DNA from: CAZRAL01 sp964598005
GTDB lineage: Bacteria; Pseudomonadota; Gammaproteobacteria; Burkholderiales; Usitatibacteraceae
Reading direction: 5' to 3'
Assembly: GCA_964598005.1 (NCBI GenBank)
Contig: CAZRAL010000041.1
Location: 1 to 25,125, forward strand
Length of the DNA stretch: 25,125 bases
Part shown: positions 22,945 through 25,125 of the stretch, in pieces
How the letters are laid out: the number at the start of each line of letters is the position of its first letter
Numbering within the stretch: position 1 is the first letter of the stretch
Translations under genes and position numbers: made by a program
The notes under the pieces: model-generated
The model's database searches: none
The model's input: only the letters and a program-made list of their open reading frames with translations
What the model was told of the DNA's origin: nothing

Positions 22945-24735
22945 AACCAGATTCGGAATTTTTCCATCATTGCGCATATCGATCACGGCAAGTCGACCCT
23001 GGCGGACCGTATCATCGAGCGTTGCGGCGGCTTGTCCTCGCGCGAGATGGAATCGCAGGTCCTCGATTCCATGGATCTGGAGCGCGAACGCGGCATTACC
23101 ATCAAGGCGCAGACGGCGGCGCTTGCGTATAAAGCCAAAGATGGTGCGACCTATGACCTGAATCTGATCGATACACCGGGGCATGTTGATTTTTCTTACG
23201 AAGTTTCACGCTCGTTATCGGCCTGTGAAGGCGCGTTGCTGGTGGTTGACGCTTCGCAGGGGGTAGAGGCGCAGACCGTGGCGAATTGTTATACCGCCAT
23301 CGATTTGGGCGTTGAAGTCACCCCGGTATTGAATAAAATCGATCTGCCTTCCGCCGATCCATTACGCGTCATGGCGGAAATCGAGGATATTATCGGCATC
23401 GATGCGACCGATGCTGTCCAGTGCAGCGCCAAGACGGGCATGGGGATTGATGATGTTATCGAAGCCATTATTGCCAAGGTGCCGCCGCCCAAGGGCAATC
23501 GTGATGCCCCCTTGAAAGCGCTCATTATCGATTCGTGGTTTGACAATTATGTGGGCGTGGTCATGCTGGTGAGGGTGGTCGATGGTATATTAAAGCCAAA
23601 AGACAAAATTTTGCTCATGGCAACCGGTGCTCAGCACCTGGTTGAGCAAGTCGGGGTATTCACGCCCAAATCGGCGGCGCGCACGGAGTTGGCGGCAGGC
23701 GGAGTGGGTTTTGTCATCGCGGGAATCAAGGAACTGAAATCCGCTAAGGTAGGGGATACGATTACGCTGGTAGATCAGCCAGCCAACGCGCCATTGCCCG
23801 GGTTCAAGGAAATCAAGCCGCAGGTATTTGCCGGGCTGTATCCGATCGAATCTAGTCAGTACGATGCGTTGCGCGATGCATTGACCAAGCTTCAACTTAA
23901 CGACTCCAGCCTGCGTTTCGAGCCGGAAACCTCGCAAGCGCTGGGATTCGGTTTTCGCTGCGGATTTCTGGGGCTCTTGCATATGGAAATCGTTCAGGAG
24001 CGCCTCGAGCGTGAATACGATATGGATCTGATCACCACGGCGCCAACGGTGATCTATCAAGTTCTCCTGCGCGATGGCACCTTGATCGAAATAGAAAATC
24101 CCTCCCGTTTGCCCGATTTATCCAAAATCGAAGAAATTCGCGAACCCATTATTACGGCCACCATGTTGATGCCGCAGGAATATGTGGGGGCGGTGATCAC
24201 GCTGTGCAACCAGAAACGCGGCTTGCAGATAGACATGCAGTATGCAGGACGTCAGGTTATCCTGAAATACGACATGCCGATGAATGAAGTGGTCATGGAT
24301 TTTTTCGACAAGCTCAAATCGATTTCACGCGGTTATGCCTCGCTGGATTACGAATTCAAGATGTATCGTGCGGCCGATCTCGTCAAGCTGGATATTCTGA
24401 TCAATGGCGACAAGGTGGATGCGCTTTCCCTGATTGTGCATCGCGCCAGCAGCCAATACCGGGGCCGGGAGCTGGCCGCCAAAATGCGCGAGTTGATACC
24501 GCGGCAAATGTTCGATGTAGCCGTGCAGGCGGCGATCGGCTCGAATATCATTGCCCGTGAAAATATCAAAGCGCTACGCAAAAACGTGCTGGCGAAATGT
24601 TATGGTGGCGATATTACGCGCAAGCGCAAGCTGCTGGAAAAGCAAAAGGCAGGTAAAAAACGCATGAAGCAGGTGGGGAGTGTGGAAATTCCACAGGAGG
24701 CCTTTTTGGCCATTCTGCAGGTTGACAGTAAATAA
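22942..24735 (+). CDS. lepA: elongation factor 4 (LepA) GTPase
   Basis: The 597-residue translational GTPase has the usual motifs: G1 AHIDHGKST (11-19), switch I RGITIKAQT, G3 DTPGHVDF, G4 NKID and G5 SAKTG, then EF-G-like domains II, III and V and the LepA-specific C-terminal domain ending KKRMKQVGSVEIPQEAFLAIL. LepA acts on ribosomes during initiation/elongation and contributes to 30S assembly. Length is standard, so the gene is intact. The start ATG lies inside a dispersed repeat without a Shine-Dalgarno sequence. In most proteobacteria lepB (signal peptidase I) follows directly; here 390 bases of repeats follow and no lepB is seen. The transcript must start after the ihfB terminator, leaving little room for a promoter. 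Confidence 0.97.
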   Translation: MNQIRNFSIIAHIDHGKSTLADRIIERCGGLSSREMESQVLDSMDLERERGITIKAQTAALAYKAKDGATYDLNLIDTPGHVDFSYEVSRSLSACEGALLVVDASQGVEAQTVANCYTAIDLGVEVTPVLNKIDLPSADPLRVMAEIEDIIGIDATDAVQCSAKTGMGIDDVIEAIIAKVPPPKGNRDAPLKALIIDSWFDNYVGVVMLVRVVDGILKPKDKILLMATGAQHLVEQVGVFTPKSAARTELAAGGVGFVIAGIKELKSAKVGDTITLVDQPANAPLPGFKEIKPQVFAGLYPIESSQYDALRDALTKLQLNDSSLRFEPETSQALGFGFRCGFLGLLHMEIVQERLEREYDMDLITTAPTVIYQVLLRDGTLIEIENPSRLPDLSKIEEIREPIITATMLMPQEYVGAVITLCNQKRGLQIDMQYAGRQVILKYDMPMNEVVMDFFDKLKSISRGYASLDYEFKMYRAADLVKLDILINGDKVDALSLIVHRASSQYRGRELAAKMRELIPRQMFDVAVQAAIGSNIIARENIKALRKNVLAKCYGGDITRKRKLLEKQKAGKKRMKQVGSVEIPQEAFLAILQVDSK

Positions 24736-24856
24736 TGGCGTTCCACTGCAACTTTTTTGGTTTGCCCTGTCTTACGCGTGCAAAATAATTTCTGGGACGT
24801 AAAAGTAAGGCAGCTTGTCTATGAAATGGAAAATTTATGAAAAGATTTCCGCTTGG

Positions 24857-24983
24857 GTTCCCCTCTTGAAAAAGAGGGGCGGAGGGGAGATTGAGAGTGG
24901 TTGTCTTGGCACCAAGCCTCACCATCAAACATTTTCAATCCCCCTCAATCCCCCTCAATCCCCCTTTTCCAAAGGGGGAGGTC
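24857..24983 (-). repeat. composite extragenic palindrome, copy 2 (inverted)
   Basis: CCCCTCTTGAAAAAGAGGGG with CGGAGGGGAGATT (24857-24892) is the reverse complement of the second palindrome of copy 1. A spacer with hairpin CTTGG-CA-CCAAG (24905-24916) follows, then CAATCCCCCT iterated (24936-24964) and CCCCCTTTTCCAAAGGGGG, the reverse complement of the first palindrome. So the whole element of 5497-5597 recurs in opposite orientation, with an expanded CAATCCCCCT tract and a different spacer sequence that keeps a hairpin. It lies 120 bp behind lepA. Confidence 0.7.
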
Positions 24984-24999
24984 TGATTGTGGATGTTAA

Positions 25000-25125
25000 G
25001 GAACCTCTGATTAAGTCCTCCATGAGCCGCGTTTTGACAAGAATAGTCCAGATTCAAGGCATGCGACGCCGGTCGTATCCGTTGATACGAAGCCAAGGAG
25101 CATAACGCCGAAGATGGGCTATTCT
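25000..25125 (+). mobile_element. edge of a dispersed repeat or mobile element, cut by window end
   Basis: GGAACCTCTGATTAAG (25000-25015) continues as TCCTCCATG and about 100 further bases including an inverted pair CGTATC-CGTT-GATACG (25075-25090). The arm is the same as in the MITE 1546-1600, and the longer interior here may be the end of the complete element. No coding region can be shown within the window. The remaining bases of 24736-24856 show nothing I can name. Confidence 0.45.

Noticed and set aside
24936..24983. Iterated CAATCCCCCT considered as a CRISPR or tandem-repeat array
   Set aside because: Units are adjacent, without spacers, and belong to the dispersed composite palindrome.
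24815..25105. 96-codon plus-strand frame after lepA
   Set aside because: It runs through the composite palindrome and the MITE-arm repeat, so the apparent protein is translated repeat sequence.

Overview
The window reads as a chromosomal piece of a betaproteobacterium. The order tyrA-aroA-cmk-rpsA-ihfB, a beta-type N-terminal extension on ribosomal protein S1, an OxyR with textbook cysteine positions and a fused indolepyruvate oxidoreductase all point there. A member of the Nitrosomonadales/Gallionellaceae group is my guess, not something the sequence proves. No tRNA, rRNA or CRISPR array is visible.

Layout. Positions 1-1776: a small inverted-repeat element, a membrane-anchored hypothetical gene (minus strand), yaeQ, and a 55-bp MITE-like element with a 4-bp target duplication. 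Positions 1777-5337: one large fused 2-oxoacid (indolepyruvate) ferredoxin oxidoreductase. Positions 5338-7971: palindromic repeats, a TPR protein with a LuxR-like helix-turn-helix, a possible 57-residue ORF on the minus strand and a long leader. Positions 7972-14349: a polymorphic-toxin (RHS) island. It holds a 1530-residue exported RHS/YD protein ending in an HExxH metallopeptidase-like tip, a translationally coupled periplasmic protein (probable immunity), a membrane-anchored GspG-like domain protein, a displaced orphan RHS tip with a different toxin-like domain, and a small membrane protein (probable second immunity). An 18-bp direct repeat (17/18) brackets the AT-rich second half. Positions 14581-17104: a lone ParA-type ATPase, two small minus-strand genes and oxyR. 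Positions 17105-17638: a decayed IS200/IS605 transposase remnant. Positions 17639-22738: tyrA, aroA and cmk joined by ATGA overlaps, then rpsA and ihfB with a clear terminator. Positions 22942-24735: lepA, standing apart from lepB and flanked on both sides by same-orientation copies of a short repeat that also forms the MITE ends. Positions 24736-25125: a second copy of the composite palindrome and the edge of what may be a longer mobile element.

How the parts work together. The RHS island is the most notable system: a secreted delivery shell with a swappable C-terminal effector, an exported partner, and a displaced older effector with its own partner kept downstream. The aromatic/nucleotide/translation cluster (prephenate dehydrogenase, EPSP synthase, CMP kinase, S1, IHF-beta) is standard housekeeping. 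Repeats occur at most junctions, suggesting repeated rearrangement of this neighbourhood.
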